DNA of 35,758 nucleotides from Ruminococcaceae bacterium UBA5295 (GTDB lineage Bacteria > Bacillota > Clostridia > Oscillospirales > Acutalibacteraceae): the NCBI GenBank assembly GCA_002411365.1, contig DHSD01000030.1, positions 170,601 to 206,358 on the forward strand, written 5' to 3'. A model generated the notes under the pieces. It was not told where the DNA came from. It did no database searches and was given only the letters and a program-made list of their open reading frames with translations. Each line of letters begins with the position of its first letter. The stretch's first letter is position 1. Of this stretch, positions 8,940-17,567 are shown in pieces. The position numbers and the translations under genes were made by a program.

Positions 8940-10970
8940 CTAAATCTCCATGATAATCGGCAGAACCATGGGGCTGCGCCTGGTCTTTTCATACAGGAAC
9001 CTGGAAAGTGCATCTTTAATTTTCGTTTTCAGGGTACCCCAGTCGTGAATTTTCTTTGCCGCACATTCTTCAAGGATATTCGTTACAAGCTTTCTCGCAT
9101 CATCCATTAGAGGTTCCGATTCGCGGACGTATACGAACCCGCGTGAAACTATATCCGGACCTGAAAGGATGTGGCCGTCGTCTGATGATATTGTGCAGAC
9201 AGCTATAATAAGGCCGTCCTCAGCAAGATGCTTACGGTCACGAAGAACAATGCTGCCTACATCTCCAACTCCGAGGCCGTCAACAAGGACACGGCCGGCA
9301 GGTACCGGCGGAAGGCGTTTCATATAGTTTTCATGCAGTTCTACACAGTCGCCATTGTCGCCAATAAAAACATCTTTCGGAGACTTGCCGAGCTCATAGG
9401 CAATTTTTGCATTCTTCTGCAAATGCTTTTGCTCACCGTGGACGGGTATGAAATATTTTGGCCTTACGAGAGCCTGCAAAAGCTTGATTTCTTCCCTGCA
9501 TGCGTGGCCTGAAACATGCAGGTCGTACATCGACTCATAAATTACTTCACAGCCGCGCTTCATCAGTTCATCAATAACGTTGCCAATCGTTTTTTCATTT
9601 CCAGGTATAGGCCTTGCCGAAATAATGATGAAATCGCCGGGGCCAACTTCCACTTTGCGGTGGTCGGCGAATGCCATGCGCGTCAAAGCGCTCATAGGTT
9701 CGCCCTGGCTCCCAGTTGTGACAAGCACTATTTTATTCTTAGGATACTTGTTTATATCATCAATGTCAATCAGAACGCCTTTGGGAACATTCAAGTAGCC
9801 AAGCTCCACACTTATCGACATCACATTGACCATACTGCGGCCCGAAAGCGCTACTTTGCGGCCATACTTGACGGCACAGTTTATAATCTGCTGGACACGG
9901 CTTACATTTGAGGCAAAAGTCGCAATGATAATCCGGCTGTCCACAGCATGGCGGAAAAGCATGTCAAATGAATCATCGACTTTTGTCTCGGACTTTGTGT
10001 ATCCCTCGCGCTCCGCATTTGTAGAATCACAGAACATGGCGAGGACTCCCTCTTTACCAAGTTCCGCAAAGCGGCCAAGATCAATCATTCCGCCGAGCGT
10101 AGGCGTACAGTCTATTTTAAAGTCACCGGTATGGACTATAGTGCCTGCAGGTGAATGTATCGCAAGCGCAACAGCATCCGGAACAGAATGGTTTACGTGG
10201 ATAAATTCCACATCCATGCATCCGAGATGTATGTGGTCGCCCGGGCGTACCATCACCGCGCGCACTTTTCCCGAAAGCCCGTGTTCTTTTAGCTTGCTGT
10301 CTACAAGCGCCAAAGTAAACTGCGTGCCATAAATCGGGAAGTTGAATTTCTTGAGCAGATAAGGCAGTGCACCAATATGGTCCTCATGGCCATGAGTAAG
10401 CACCACACCGCGTATCTTGCTGACATTGCGCTCAACAAAAGTAAAATCCGGAATAACAAGGTCGACGCCAAGCATATCGTCGTCAGGGAATGACATTCCG
10501 CAGTCTACGATTATCATGTCGTCCTGGCATTCGAATACCGTAAAGTTTTTGCCAATCTCATTAAGGCCGCCAAGAAAATACGCACGTATTGCCGGCTTTA
10601 CAGCACCCTTTTTCTCACGGCTGAAACGGCTGCCCTGCCGTTTTGAAGCTGCCGGCCTCTGAAACCTTTGTGGCGCTGCAGTTTCAGCAGCTGCTGGTTG
10701 CTGCATTTTCAGTGGCGCTGTTTTAACAGGCTGACGTCTTTTGCGCTGAGCATTTTTTATCTCCCCCGCCTTTACGCCCTTTTCCGGCTGAACAACACTT
10801 TTTGCACTCTGGCGGCTGTGCTGGCGCGTGTTTGGGCGCTGTTGCGCGTTGCGCCGTTTCGGGATTTCAACCTTCTGATAAAGGCCAAGGCGTATACCGT
10901 TCCCCGTCTCGGTCTGTGATTTTGCAGCACTGCTACGCTCCGCTGAACTATTTTGTTTTTTTTCTGTCAC
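8940..10970 (-). CDS. rnjA: Ribonuclease J with long basic N-terminal extension
   Basis: RNase J is a metallo-beta-lactamase/beta-CASP enzyme with endonuclease and 5'-3' exonuclease activity in mRNA decay and rRNA maturation. From the GTG at 10970 (GGAGG 7 nt upstream) the product is 676 residues. The catalytic core begins about residue 128 (RAYFLGGLNEIGKN) and contains the zinc motif HGHEDH (193-198), then beta-CASP motifs such as THG/GSQGEPMSAL and HVSGHA. Residues 1 to about 127 are rich in Lys, Arg, Gln, Ala and Pro with no recognisable fold; this extension is absent from Bacillus RNase J1 and may bind RNA or partners. A longer reading to an ATG at 10997 lacks a ribosome site. It is first in the seven-gene run. 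Confidence 0.94.
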   Translation of the reverse strand: MTEKKQNSSAERSSAAKSQTETGNGIRLGLYQKVEIPKRRNAQQRPNTRQHSRQSAKSVVQPEKGVKAGEIKNAQRKRRQPVKTAPLKMQQPAAAETAAPQRFQRPAASKRQGSRFSREKKGAVKPAIRAYFLGGLNEIGKNFTVFECQDDMIIVDCGMSFPDDDMLGVDLVIPDFTFVERNVSKIRGVVLTHGHEDHIGALPYLLKKFNFPIYGTQFTLALVDSKLKEHGLSGKVRAVMVRPGDHIHLGCMDVEFIHVNHSVPDAVALAIHSPAGTIVHTGDFKIDCTPTLGGMIDLGRFAELGKEGVLAMFCDSTNAEREGYTKSETKVDDSFDMLFRHAVDSRIIIATFASNVSRVQQIINCAVKYGRKVALSGRSMVNVMSISVELGYLNVPKGVLIDIDDINKYPKNKIVLVTTGSQGEPMSALTRMAFADHRKVEVGPGDFIIISARPIPGNEKTIGNVIDELMKRGCEVIYESMYDLHVSGHACREEIKLLQALVRPKYFIPVHGEQKHLQKNAKIAYELGKSPKDVFIGDNGDCVELHENYMKRLPPVPAGRVLVDGLGVGDVGSIVLRDRKHLAEDGLIIAVCTISSDDGHILSGPDIVSRGFVYVRESEPLMDDARKLVTNILEECAAKKIHDWGTLKTKIKDALSRFLYEKTRRSPMVLPIIMEI

Positions 10971-11160
10971 AAAATAACCTCCATTTAATTCTGGCAAAAC
11001 TTGAATTCACAGGCAAACGGGCCATGTGAAACAAGCACGCCGTTTTTATCATCATACTTTTTGCGCATAAAACACACAAAACGTAAAATTACCAAAATAA
11101 AAAATGAAATACGAGTAAACTGGTAAAAACATTTAATCCGCACACAGACACATACAAGCT

Positions 11161-11189
11161 ATAATACTATGGATAAGATTTTCTGTCAA
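11161..11189 (-). promoter_or_regulatory. Sigma-A promoter of the rnjA-ftsH unit
   Basis: TTGACA (11189-11184) and TATTAT (11166-11161) are separated by exactly 17 nt on the minus strand. The predicted leader is about 180 nt before the rnjA GTG, long enough for post-transcriptional control; I see only a weak AAACGG/CCGTTT stem in it (about 11021-11052). No known riboswitch was recognised. This covers the rnjA side of the 366-nt gap 10971-11336. Confidence 0.8.
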
Positions 11190-11290
11190 GCAGACAAGCT
11201 CAAAAAATAGTATTTACAAATCATGCTGCTGTAATCACCATTCTTCGCCAACATAAAAAATATGGCTTTCTTTTTTTCTGCACTAAAAGA

Positions 11291-11299
11291 TGATATAAT
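11291..11299 (+). promoter_or_regulatory. Extended -10 promoter of rnhA
   Basis: TGATATAAT is an extended -10 element; the region 17 nt upstream is T-rich without a clear -35. The predicted start lies about 30 nt before the rnhA ATG. Confidence 0.6.
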
Positions 11300-11336
11300 A
11301 TCCAGAGACAAAAAGTAGCACAGAGTGGAGGGCAAA

Positions 11337-11795
11337 ATGAAGAAAGTAGAGATTTTTACCGATGGTGCATGCAGCGGAAATCCTGGCCCTGGTGGCTGGG
11401 GAGCCATTCTGCGCTACCGTGGCCGAGAGAAAAAAATCAGCGGCGGAACTGCAGAAACGACTAATAACCGCATGGAACTTACAGGCGTGATAAACGCATT
11501 GCAGCAGCTAAAAGAGCCCTGCTGCGTAATACTTACAAGCGATTCACGCTATGTATGCGATGCCATCAACAAGGGCTGGGCTGAAAAATGGAAACGAAAC
11601 GGCTGGCGCAAAGCAGACAAAAAGCCCGCCCTCAACAGCGACCTGTGGGAAAAGCTCCTTGAGCTGCTTAAAACACATGATGTAACTTTCAAATGGATAA
11701 AAGGACACGCCGGTTACCCTGAAAACGAGCTTTGCGACCATATGGCCGTAGCCGAATCGCAAAAATACAAGGGCACCGGAAACAGCTTAAATTAG
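11337..11795 (+). CDS. rnhA: Ribonuclease HI
   Basis: RNase HI cleaves the RNA strand of RNA-DNA hybrids during replication and R-loop removal. The 152-residue product has the catalytic acids in FTDGACSGNPGPGG (Asp9), NNRMELTG (Glu), TSDSRYV (Asp) and the C-terminal KGHAG...ELCDHMA (His and Asp), and the basic protrusion KGWAEKWKRNGWR as in the E. coli enzyme. ATG at 11337 is preceded by GGAGGG; the in-frame GTG at 11325 overlaps that site and is rejected. It is monocistronic, with its own promoter and a terminator right after. Confidence 0.96.
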   Translation: MKKVEIFTDGACSGNPGPGGWGAILRYRGREKKISGGTAETTNNRMELTGVINALQQLKEPCCVILTSDSRYVCDAINKGWAEKWKRNGWRKADKKPALNSDLWEKLLELLKTHDVTFKWIKGHAGYPENELCDHMAVAESQKYKGTGNSLN

Positions 11796-11820
11796 GATTT
11801 GTACAGTCAGTAATAAACGA

Positions 11821-11848
11821 AAGAGGTGGCACGGCCACCTCTTTTTAT
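11821..11848. terminator. Terminator of rnhA, possibly bidirectional
   Basis: AAGAGGTGGC and GCCACCTCTT form a perfect 10-bp stem with a three-base loop, followed by a T-run on the plus strand. It lies between convergent rnhA and the NYN gene and may serve both, although the minus-strand U-tract is weaker. Confidence 0.85.
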
Positions 11849-11860
11849 TTTGCTATTTTG

Positions 11861-12613
11861 CTATTCAGTATCTGCCCTTTTTTCCCTTACATACATAAGC
11901 CGCACATGACCATTTTTTCCGCTTACAGCGCGGATGTCAAACATATTAAGCGACTTTATAAACGGCGTAAGTTTATGGAAACCATAATTCCGCACATCAA
12001 AATCAGGGTAACGCTTTGTCAGTATATTACCAACATCGCCGAGAGAAGTCCATCCGTCGTCGTCAGAAGTTTCCTGAACAATAGTTAAGACAGTGTTACG
12101 CACTGCATCAAGCGAGGTGCTGTCAAGCCCGGAAAGGCTTTTTGCAGGGGCAGACGCCCGATTTTCAGAAATATCATTCTGAGCCAACACCTCAAGATAT
12201 TTGAATTTATTGCACGCAGCAATAAATGGTGTCGGCGTTTTTTTCTCGCCCATGCCTACAACTATCATACCTGACTCGCGCAAACGGGCAGCAAGCCTTG
12301 TAAAATCGCTGTCGCTTGAAACAATGCAGAATCCATCTATATTGCCCTCATAAAGGATGTCCATCGCATCTATAATCATGGCTGAATCAGTCGCATTTTT
12401 TCCAGTCGTATAACTGTACTGCTGAATTGGGGTGATGGAATTGTCAAGCAGGACATTCTTCCATGAATTCATAATTGGTTTTGTCCAATCACCGTAAATG
12501 CGTTTTATTGTAGCAATGCCGTCGTTTGAAATTTCATCCAGAATAAACTTTATATATTTTTCCGAGACATTCTCAGCATCTATCAGCACTGCAAAACGCT
12601 TTTCATCTGCCAA
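11861..12613 (-). CDS. NYN-domain nuclease-like protein with LOTUS/OST-HTH domain
   Basis: The 250-residue protein has an N-terminal NYN (PIN-like) domain of the LabA/DUF88 group, residues about 5-145. The usual acidic residues are in place: D12 in VLIDAEN, D76 in KNATDSAM, and D101/D103 in VSSDSDF. Residues about 168-240 fit an OST-HTH/LOTUS domain (DGWTSLGDVGNIL, then FDVRNYGFHKLTPFI). NYN proteins are proposed metal-dependent RNases and LOTUS domains bind RNA, so an RNA-processing role is inferred; substrate unknown. I place the start at TTG 12613, 7 nt after AGGAAGG; a longer reading would overlap the upstream gene. It follows the nucleotide-sugar dehydratase gene by 43 nt and is probably cotranscribed. 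Confidence 0.85.
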   Translation of the reverse strand: MADEKRFAVLIDAENVSEKYIKFILDEISNDGIATIKRIYGDWTKPIMNSWKNVLLDNSITPIQQYSYTTGKNATDSAMIIDAMDILYEGNIDGFCIVSSDSDFTRLAARLRESGMIVVGMGEKKTPTPFIAACNKFKYLEVLAQNDISENRASAPAKSLSGLDSTSLDAVRNTVLTIVQETSDDDGWTSLGDVGNILTKRYPDFDVRNYGFHKLTPFIKSLNMFDIRAVSGKNGHVRLMYVREKRADTE

Positions 12614-12656
12614 AGCCACACCTTCCTTTTCTATTAATATATTTCTCTGTATATGC

Positions 12657-14597
12657 TTATTTTTGTTCATCCGTATTGTCATCTGCAAGCAAATCCGTCT
12701 TTTCTGCATGCCCGGTGTAAGTCGGAACAAGACGATGGATAATTTTCATCATCTTCACATTATCAACACCGGCAACACTTCTCAACTCTTCAACATCGCC
12801 AATAAAAGTATCCTCATTGAATGGAATTGGATTTCCAATATAAATAAGTTCATGGGAAGTTTTTTTGCATCCGCCCTCACTGTCAAGCAAAAGCTCTTCA
12901 TACAGTTTTTCCCCTGGCCGCAGCCCTGTGTACTTGATTTTAATATCCACATCCGGCTCATACCCCGAAAGCCGTATAAGGTTACGGGCTAAGTCAACAA
13001 TTTTAACCGGCTCGCCCATGTCAAGCACAAAAATTTCCCCGCCCTCGGCCATGCCGCCTGCCTGTATGACAAGCTGCGCAGCTTCAGGAATAGTCATAAA
13101 ATAGCGGACAATGTCAGGGTGTGTTACGGTTACGGGACCGCCTTCGGCTATCTGCTGTTTAAATATAGGAATCACGCTGCCGCTGCTGCCGAGCACATTG
13201 CCAAAACGGACAGCGACAAAACCAGTTTTACTGTGCCTGCTGTAATACTGGACAATCAGCTCGCATATGCGCTTAGTCGCGCCCATAATATTTGTTGGGT
13301 TTACAGCTTTATCGGTAGATATGAGCACCATGCGCTTCACATGATACTTGTCGCATGCCTGGGCAACGTTCAGCGTTCCAAAAACATTATTCTTTACAGC
13401 TTCTCCCGGGCTGAGCTCCATAAGCGGAACATGCTTGTGTGCCGCTGCATGGAAAACAACGTCCGGGTGGTAACACTCAAAAATATGTTCAACACGAGCC
13501 TTGTCACGCACCGAGCCAATAACCACTTCAATATCAAGGCTCGGATACCGGCGTTTAAGCTCATTCTGGAGTATATAGGCATTGTTTTCATAAATCTCTA
13601 AAATAACAATCTTTTTAGGGCAGAAACGTGCAATCTGCCTGCAAAGTTCACTGCCTATGGAACCGCCGCCGCCTGTCACTATAATTGTCTTGTTTTCGAG
13701 GTACCCGCTTATCTCTTCGGTGTTCAGTTTAATTTCATCACGGCCGAGAAGGTCGACTATATTTACATCGCGCAGTTTAAGCGGCGCGGATTCACCTTCC
13801 AGCATTTCATAGAGTGCGGGAATCGTTTTGAGTTGGCAGTTGGTTTTAGAGCAGATATTTATTATTTCACGCTTGTCTTTCTGCTTTGCGGTTGCGATGG
13901 CAAGGATAATCTCATCCACATGATAGTGTGATACTATCCTTGGTATGCTTTCCCTGCCGCCGGCAACTTTTACACCATGAATGCGCGTACCGCGTTTTTT
14001 CTTGTCGTCATCAATCGCCACTACCGGAATTCCCTTTGACTGCGGCGCATTTTTCATATCCTTGATGACCATGGAACCCATCTCTCCGGCACCTACTACC
14101 ATAACGCGCCGGTTTTTTTCGCCGCGGCCGGCTTTGCTGCCGCCTTTACGCTGTGAAATGCGGATGCAGAAGCGGGAACCGCCAACAAGAAAAACCGTAA
14201 GCAACCAACCCATTATATAAACAAGGGTTGGAAAAGGCGAAATACGCACGCCGTTGGGGTCATTCATCATATTTGGGAATACATTAAAGCCAAGCACCGC
14301 TACAATGACACACGCTGTTGTTGTGCCATAAAATATCTGTAACAGTTCGTCAAGGCTTGCAAATGCCCACATAGTGCTGTAAAAACGGAAAATTGCAAAA
14401 ACAGCAAGGCAGATTAATGTTATCCACGGAATTGTGGCGTTAAATGCATAAACATACTGCTGCGGTATCATGAATGGTATTTTGTGATCCGGCAAAAAGC
14501 GGAACACAAACGCAAGCCAATAACTGAAAAAGACGCATAGTGCGTCAATTATAATCTGCGGGATAAGATTCCTGAGGTTGTTTTTTTTGCTTATCAT
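12657..14597 (-). CDS. Membrane nucleotide-sugar 4,6-dehydratase, FlaA1/CapD/WbpM family
   Basis: Proteins of this family convert UDP-GlcNAc or a related nucleotide sugar to a 4-keto-6-deoxy sugar for capsule, glycoprotein or other surface glycans. The 646-residue product has about four N-terminal membrane helices (about 15-34, 55-74, 90-107, 124-141), a first Rossmann domain (GAGEMGS, 169-175) and a second, catalytic SDR domain starting at TGGGGSIGS (308-316). The active-site stretch STDKAVNPTNIMGATKR has Met in place of the usual SDR Tyr, which is characteristic of the long 4,6-dehydratases, followed by Lys442. ATG at 14597 has TTGGAG 7 nt upstream. There is no glycosyltransferase neighbour, so the final sugar cannot be named. 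Confidence 0.9.
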   Translation of the reverse strand: MISKKNNLRNLIPQIIIDALCVFFSYWLAFVFRFLPDHKIPFMIPQQYVYAFNATIPWITLICLAVFAIFRFYSTMWAFASLDELLQIFYGTTTACVIVAVLGFNVFPNMMNDPNGVRISPFPTLVYIMGWLLTVFLVGGSRFCIRISQRKGGSKAGRGEKNRRVMVVGAGEMGSMVIKDMKNAPQSKGIPVVAIDDDKKKRGTRIHGVKVAGGRESIPRIVSHYHVDEIILAIATAKQKDKREIINICSKTNCQLKTIPALYEMLEGESAPLKLRDVNIVDLLGRDEIKLNTEEISGYLENKTIIVTGGGGSIGSELCRQIARFCPKKIVILEIYENNAYILQNELKRRYPSLDIEVVIGSVRDKARVEHIFECYHPDVVFHAAAHKHVPLMELSPGEAVKNNVFGTLNVAQACDKYHVKRMVLISTDKAVNPTNIMGATKRICELIVQYYSRHSKTGFVAVRFGNVLGSSGSVIPIFKQQIAEGGPVTVTHPDIVRYFMTIPEAAQLVIQAGGMAEGGEIFVLDMGEPVKIVDLARNLIRLSGYEPDVDIKIKYTGLRPGEKLYEELLLDSEGGCKKTSHELIYIGNPIPFNEDTFIGDVEELRSVAGVDNVKMMKIIHRLVPTYTGHAEKTDLLADDNTDEQK

Positions 14598-14690
14598 AGA
14601 ATTACTCCAATTCAATAAAAACTGAGGGCATAGGATGCTGAGGATGCTGACTGATAAACAGCCATATGTCTTTTAGCATAGCTCTGCGTT

Positions 14691-14719
14691 AGTATAGCAC
14701 AGTTTCGAGATAAAATAAA
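14691..14719 (-). promoter_or_regulatory. Possible promoter of the dehydratase-NYN unit
   Basis: On the minus strand TATACT (14696-14691) is a good -10, but 17 nt upstream there is only TTTATT. A tandem copy of AGGATGCTG (14632-14640, 14641-14649) lies in the leader. The -35 is weak, so this is tentative. Confidence 0.35.
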
Positions 14720-14768
14720 CACAAATTTTCCCTCTTAACATTTATGCTGCTGTTTTTCGCCTTTTATG

Positions 14769-15377
14769 TTAAACAATGTCAATAGTTTTTAGCGGCGGCC
14801 CTTCTAAAATATAGGTAATATCTGCCATCTCCCTGCGCTCAGTTTCATCATGAGTAACTAATATGCAGAGGCTTTCTGACGCTTTTTCTCTAACAAGTCC
14901 TATCATTTTGCTGCGCGTTTTCGAATCAAGCCTTTGGAACGGTTCGTCAAGGAGGAAAACATCACCTCCGAATGCGAGTGCGCGCGCAATGGCAACCCTC
15001 CGGCACATCCCGCCGCTAAGTTCACATGGCCTTTTCGCCTCTTTACCGCCAAGCCCAACTTTTTCAAGCCATTCATCGGCATGGCAAAGCCCCGTTTTTC
15101 TGTTATGAAAAACAGCCGCGATATTTTCACGTGCTGAAAGCCATGGCAGAAGCCTGTCCTCTTGAAAAACGCATGAAAATTTATGGCCTCTTCTGCCGGA
15201 AACCATTCCTGAATCAAGCTTTTCCAGACCGGCGATGCAGTTCAGCAATGTTGTTTTCCCACACCCAGACGGTCCAAAAAGGCAAACAGTTCCCTTTTCC
15301 GGAAAATTCATATTAAACCCGTCAAGGACCTTTTCACTGCCATAAGTTTTTACCGCATCATTAACCTGAAGGGGCAT
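14769..15377 (-). CDS. ABC transporter ATPase, NitT/TauT type
   Basis: This is the cytoplasmic motor of an importer with the next two genes upstream. The 202-residue protein is short for the family but complete in motifs: Walker A GPSGCGKT (35-42), Q-loop Gln72, signature LSGGMCRR (120-127), Walker B VFLLDEP (140-146) and switch His176. LSGGM in place of LSGGQ is common among nitrate/sulfonate/taurine-type ATPases. The gene starts 12 nt after the permease. No clear U-tract terminator follows; only a loose TTAACAT/ATGTTAA pairing (14735-14772) is present. Confidence 0.9.
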   Translation of the reverse strand: MPLQVNDAVKTYGSEKVLDGFNMNFPEKGTVCLFGPSGCGKTTLLNCIAGLEKLDSGMVSGRRGHKFSCVFQEDRLLPWLSARENIAAVFHNRKTGLCHADEWLEKVGLGGKEAKRPCELSGGMCRRVAIARALAFGGDVFLLDEPFQRLDSKTRSKMIGLVREKASESLCILVTHDETERREMADITYILEGPPLKTIDIV

Positions 15378-15389
15378 ATCCTTTTCCTC

Positions 15390-16169
15390 CTAAATATTCA
15401 GGCTGAACTTGTCTGTCGCTGCCTTCATCAGGCGTTTCATCAGAAATTCAAGAAAAACACTGAAAATGATCACAACTGCTGTCCACGCAAAAAGATCTGC
15501 CGTTTCGAGATAAATTTTCGAGTCATAAATATGGCCGCCTACAGAAAATGGCAAATCTGAAAGCACTTCTGCTGCAACGCCGCCCTTCCATGAAAGGCCA
15601 AGGCCTGTTGTGCATGCCGCTGTAAAATAAGGGGCCACCGACGGAACATATATCCTGCCGGCAGTCTTCATTTTTCCGAATTGGAACATCTGCCCCATCT
15701 GTAGAAGCTTTTCATCGGTTTTCTGTATTCCTTCCAGCACATTTTCCCATATAATAGGAAAAACTATAAGCGAGGCGGAAAAAGCCGGAACAAAATCCGC
15801 GTGCATCCATACAAGCGCCAAAATGATAAAAGATGCTACCGGTGTAGCCTTTACAATAAAGACAACAGGCTGCATTAACGTCCGGCATACATGTGACCGC
15901 GCCGCAAACACCGCGAGCACAAGGCCTGAAAGCACCCCTATTATAAATCCTTCCATGATTCTTCCCATTGTAGCAAAAGCAGTAAGCCAGAATCCACCGT
16001 CGGCTATAAGATGGCACAGCCTGACGAAAACGCAGGCAGGAGATACCACGAGTATCTCCTGCCCAACGAAGACATATATAGCCTGCCATATAAAAAGCCA
16101 GAAAACCACTGTTATAATTTTTACCGCAAAATCCGGAACATGTAATTTATTCCTGATAATAAAAATCAT
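15390..16169 (-). CDS. ABC transporter permease, NitT/TauT type
   Basis: The 259-residue hydrophobic protein has about six membrane segments and the cytoplasmic EAA-like loop (GRIYVPSVAPYFTAACTTGLG) that contacts the ATPase, followed by SWKGGVAAEVL as in SsuC/TauC-like permeases. The start overlaps the lipoprotein gene by 23 nt. The ATG at 16169 directly abuts a GGGGG run, which is too close for a normal ribosome site, so translation may be coupled to the upstream gene or begin slightly downstream. Confidence 0.88.
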   Translation of the reverse strand: MIFIIRNKLHVPDFAVKIITVVFWLFIWQAIYVFVGQEILVVSPACVFVRLCHLIADGGFWLTAFATMGRIMEGFIIGVLSGLVLAVFAARSHVCRTLMQPVVFIVKATPVASFIILALVWMHADFVPAFSASLIVFPIIWENVLEGIQKTDEKLLQMGQMFQFGKMKTAGRIYVPSVAPYFTAACTTGLGLSWKGGVAAEVLSDLPFSVGGHIYDSKIYLETADLFAWTAVVIIFSVFLEFLMKRLMKAATDKFSLNI

Positions 16170-17202
16170 CCCCCGGAAGTTTTCCGCCCACTGATTTCGG
16201 ATTAGCTTTGTACATAACTTTCAGAAAATCCGGAACTTTTGTCTTCATGTCATTGCCGCCAATATAAACGATACTGCAGTCTGGAATTGCCTTCTGAGCA
16301 ACAGCCGCATTCATAATGCCATATTTAGCTGAAAGTTTTGCGGCCGCCGGCACATTGCTGTTAACGAAATCTACAGACGATTTGTACTCATTTAAAAAAT
16401 CATCAAGTTCTGCTTTATGATTTTCTGCAAAGCTTTTGCGCACGGCAAGGCAGCCCATTGTCAGCACGCTTGCATTTTTAGAAGCGCTGTCCCATTCTTT
16501 AGTTAAGTTCAAAGCAACTTTTATATTCTTATTCTTAACAGTTGCTTCTGTGACAAATGGCTCCGGAAGCATAGCAACCTTAGCTTTGCCTGAAATCACT
16601 GCTGCTGTGGCTTCCTCATGCTGGACTTTATACTCAACCTTAACATCTCTACTCTCTTGTAAGCCGTTTTGCTTCAAAATATAGTCGAGCACATATTCCG
16701 GAACGGCGCCTTTACCTGACGCGATAATCGTCTTTCCTTTTAAGTCACGCACCGATTTCACGTTTTCTCCATTTGTCACAATAGAAAGCACACCGAGCGT
16801 TGTAACTGCTGCAAGCTTTAACTGCCCTTTCGTCTTATTATAAAGCGTTGCGGCAAGATTAGTTGGTACAGCCGCAATATCCGCTTCACCGTTTACGAGT
16901 TTTGAAACAGCTTCATCAGGGGAAGCGACTATTGAAAACTTACAGTTTCCCTCCGCTTTTCCCAAGTTGCTGTCATCCATAAGTTTCACCATGCTAAGGC
17001 CTGTAGGGCCTTTTAAGCCAAGGACATGTATTTGCGTTTTTGATTTTTCCGAATTGGCCTGCACAGATGAAACCCTTGATGACGCCTGTGTGGACAAGAC
17101 AGTACTGGAGTTTCCGGTTCCCGTTGTGCAACCTGAAACTACAACCAGCATGGCTGATGCCAATATTATTGAAATAATCCTGCGTTTTAACCGAAACTTC
17201 AT
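16147..17202 (-). CDS. ABC transporter substrate-binding lipoprotein, NMT1/THI5-like
   Basis: This is the extracytoplasmic solute receptor of the importer. The 351-residue protein begins with a basic lipoprotein signal peptide ending at VVSGC (Cys25), then a Ser/Thr-rich linker and two alpha/beta lobes typical of SsuA/TauA/THI5-like proteins (GEADIAAVPTNLAATLYN, DLKGKTIIASGKGAVPEYVLDYIL). The start is ATG at 17202 with AAGGGAAG upstream; the reading can be extended to 17295 but without signal-peptide logic. Family members bind sulfonates, nitrate, thiamine precursors or other small organics; nothing in the sequence or neighbours fixes the ligand. Confidence 0.88.
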   Translation of the reverse strand: MKFRLKRRIISIILASAMLVVVSGCTTGTGNSSTVLSTQASSRVSSVQANSEKSKTQIHVLGLKGPTGLSMVKLMDDSNLGKAEGNCKFSIVASPDEAVSKLVNGEADIAAVPTNLAATLYNKTKGQLKLAAVTTLGVLSIVTNGENVKSVRDLKGKTIIASGKGAVPEYVLDYILKQNGLQESRDVKVEYKVQHEEATAAVISGKAKVAMLPEPFVTEATVKNKNIKVALNLTKEWDSASKNASVLTMGCLAVRKSFAENHKAELDDFLNEYKSSVDFVNSNVPAAAKLSAKYGIMNAAVAQKAIPDCSIVYIGGNDMKTKVPDFLKVMYKANPKSVGGKLPGDDFYYQE

Positions 17203-17347
17203 TCTGTATACTTCCCTTATCAGTATGCTAAAGCCTGCAAAGTGTATGAAACAGCAGCACTTTGCATTTGTACCGTATAATGCAGCCGGGCACAATAATC
17301 TGCAAAAAATTTCCCAATAGGATAATGCTAATGCTATTCTATCTGAA

Positions 17348-17377
17348 AGTATAAAACAGTTAGCTGCGGCTTGTCAA
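17348..17377 (-). promoter_or_regulatory. Sigma-A promoter of the ABC transporter operon
   Basis: On the minus strand TTGACA (17377-17372) and TATACT (17353-17348) are separated by 18 nt. The leader to the lipoprotein ATG is about 140 nt. Confidence 0.75.
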
Positions 17378-17482
17378 TCATTTAACAGCTTTATATACTA
17401 AAGATTTACCTTTTAACAGCTTAACAGCATGATTTTTTTACTACCCTAATTATATCTGAACTATTAATTTCGACGCCGCCAC

Positions 17483-17512
17483 TTGACAAGATTAATCGGC
17501 GTGCACTACAAT
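17483..17512 (+). promoter_or_regulatory. Sigma-A promoter of the activase/dehydratase operon
   Basis: TTGACA (17483-17488) and TACAAT (17507-17512) are separated by 18 nt. The predicted start near 17519 leaves a leader of about 50 nt before the ATG at 17568 and would exclude a start at the TTG of 17520. It is back to back with the transporter promoter, about 105 nt between the two -35 boxes. Confidence 0.75.
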
Positions 17513-17567
17513 TAATTGATTGATAAAATATATGTTGAATTGGAATTTCAAGATTGGCAGGTTCATA

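Noticed and set aside
14735..14772. TTAACAT/ATGTTAA hairpin after the ABC ATPase as a terminator
   Set aside because: The loop is long, the stem A+T-rich and no U-tract follows on the minus strand.
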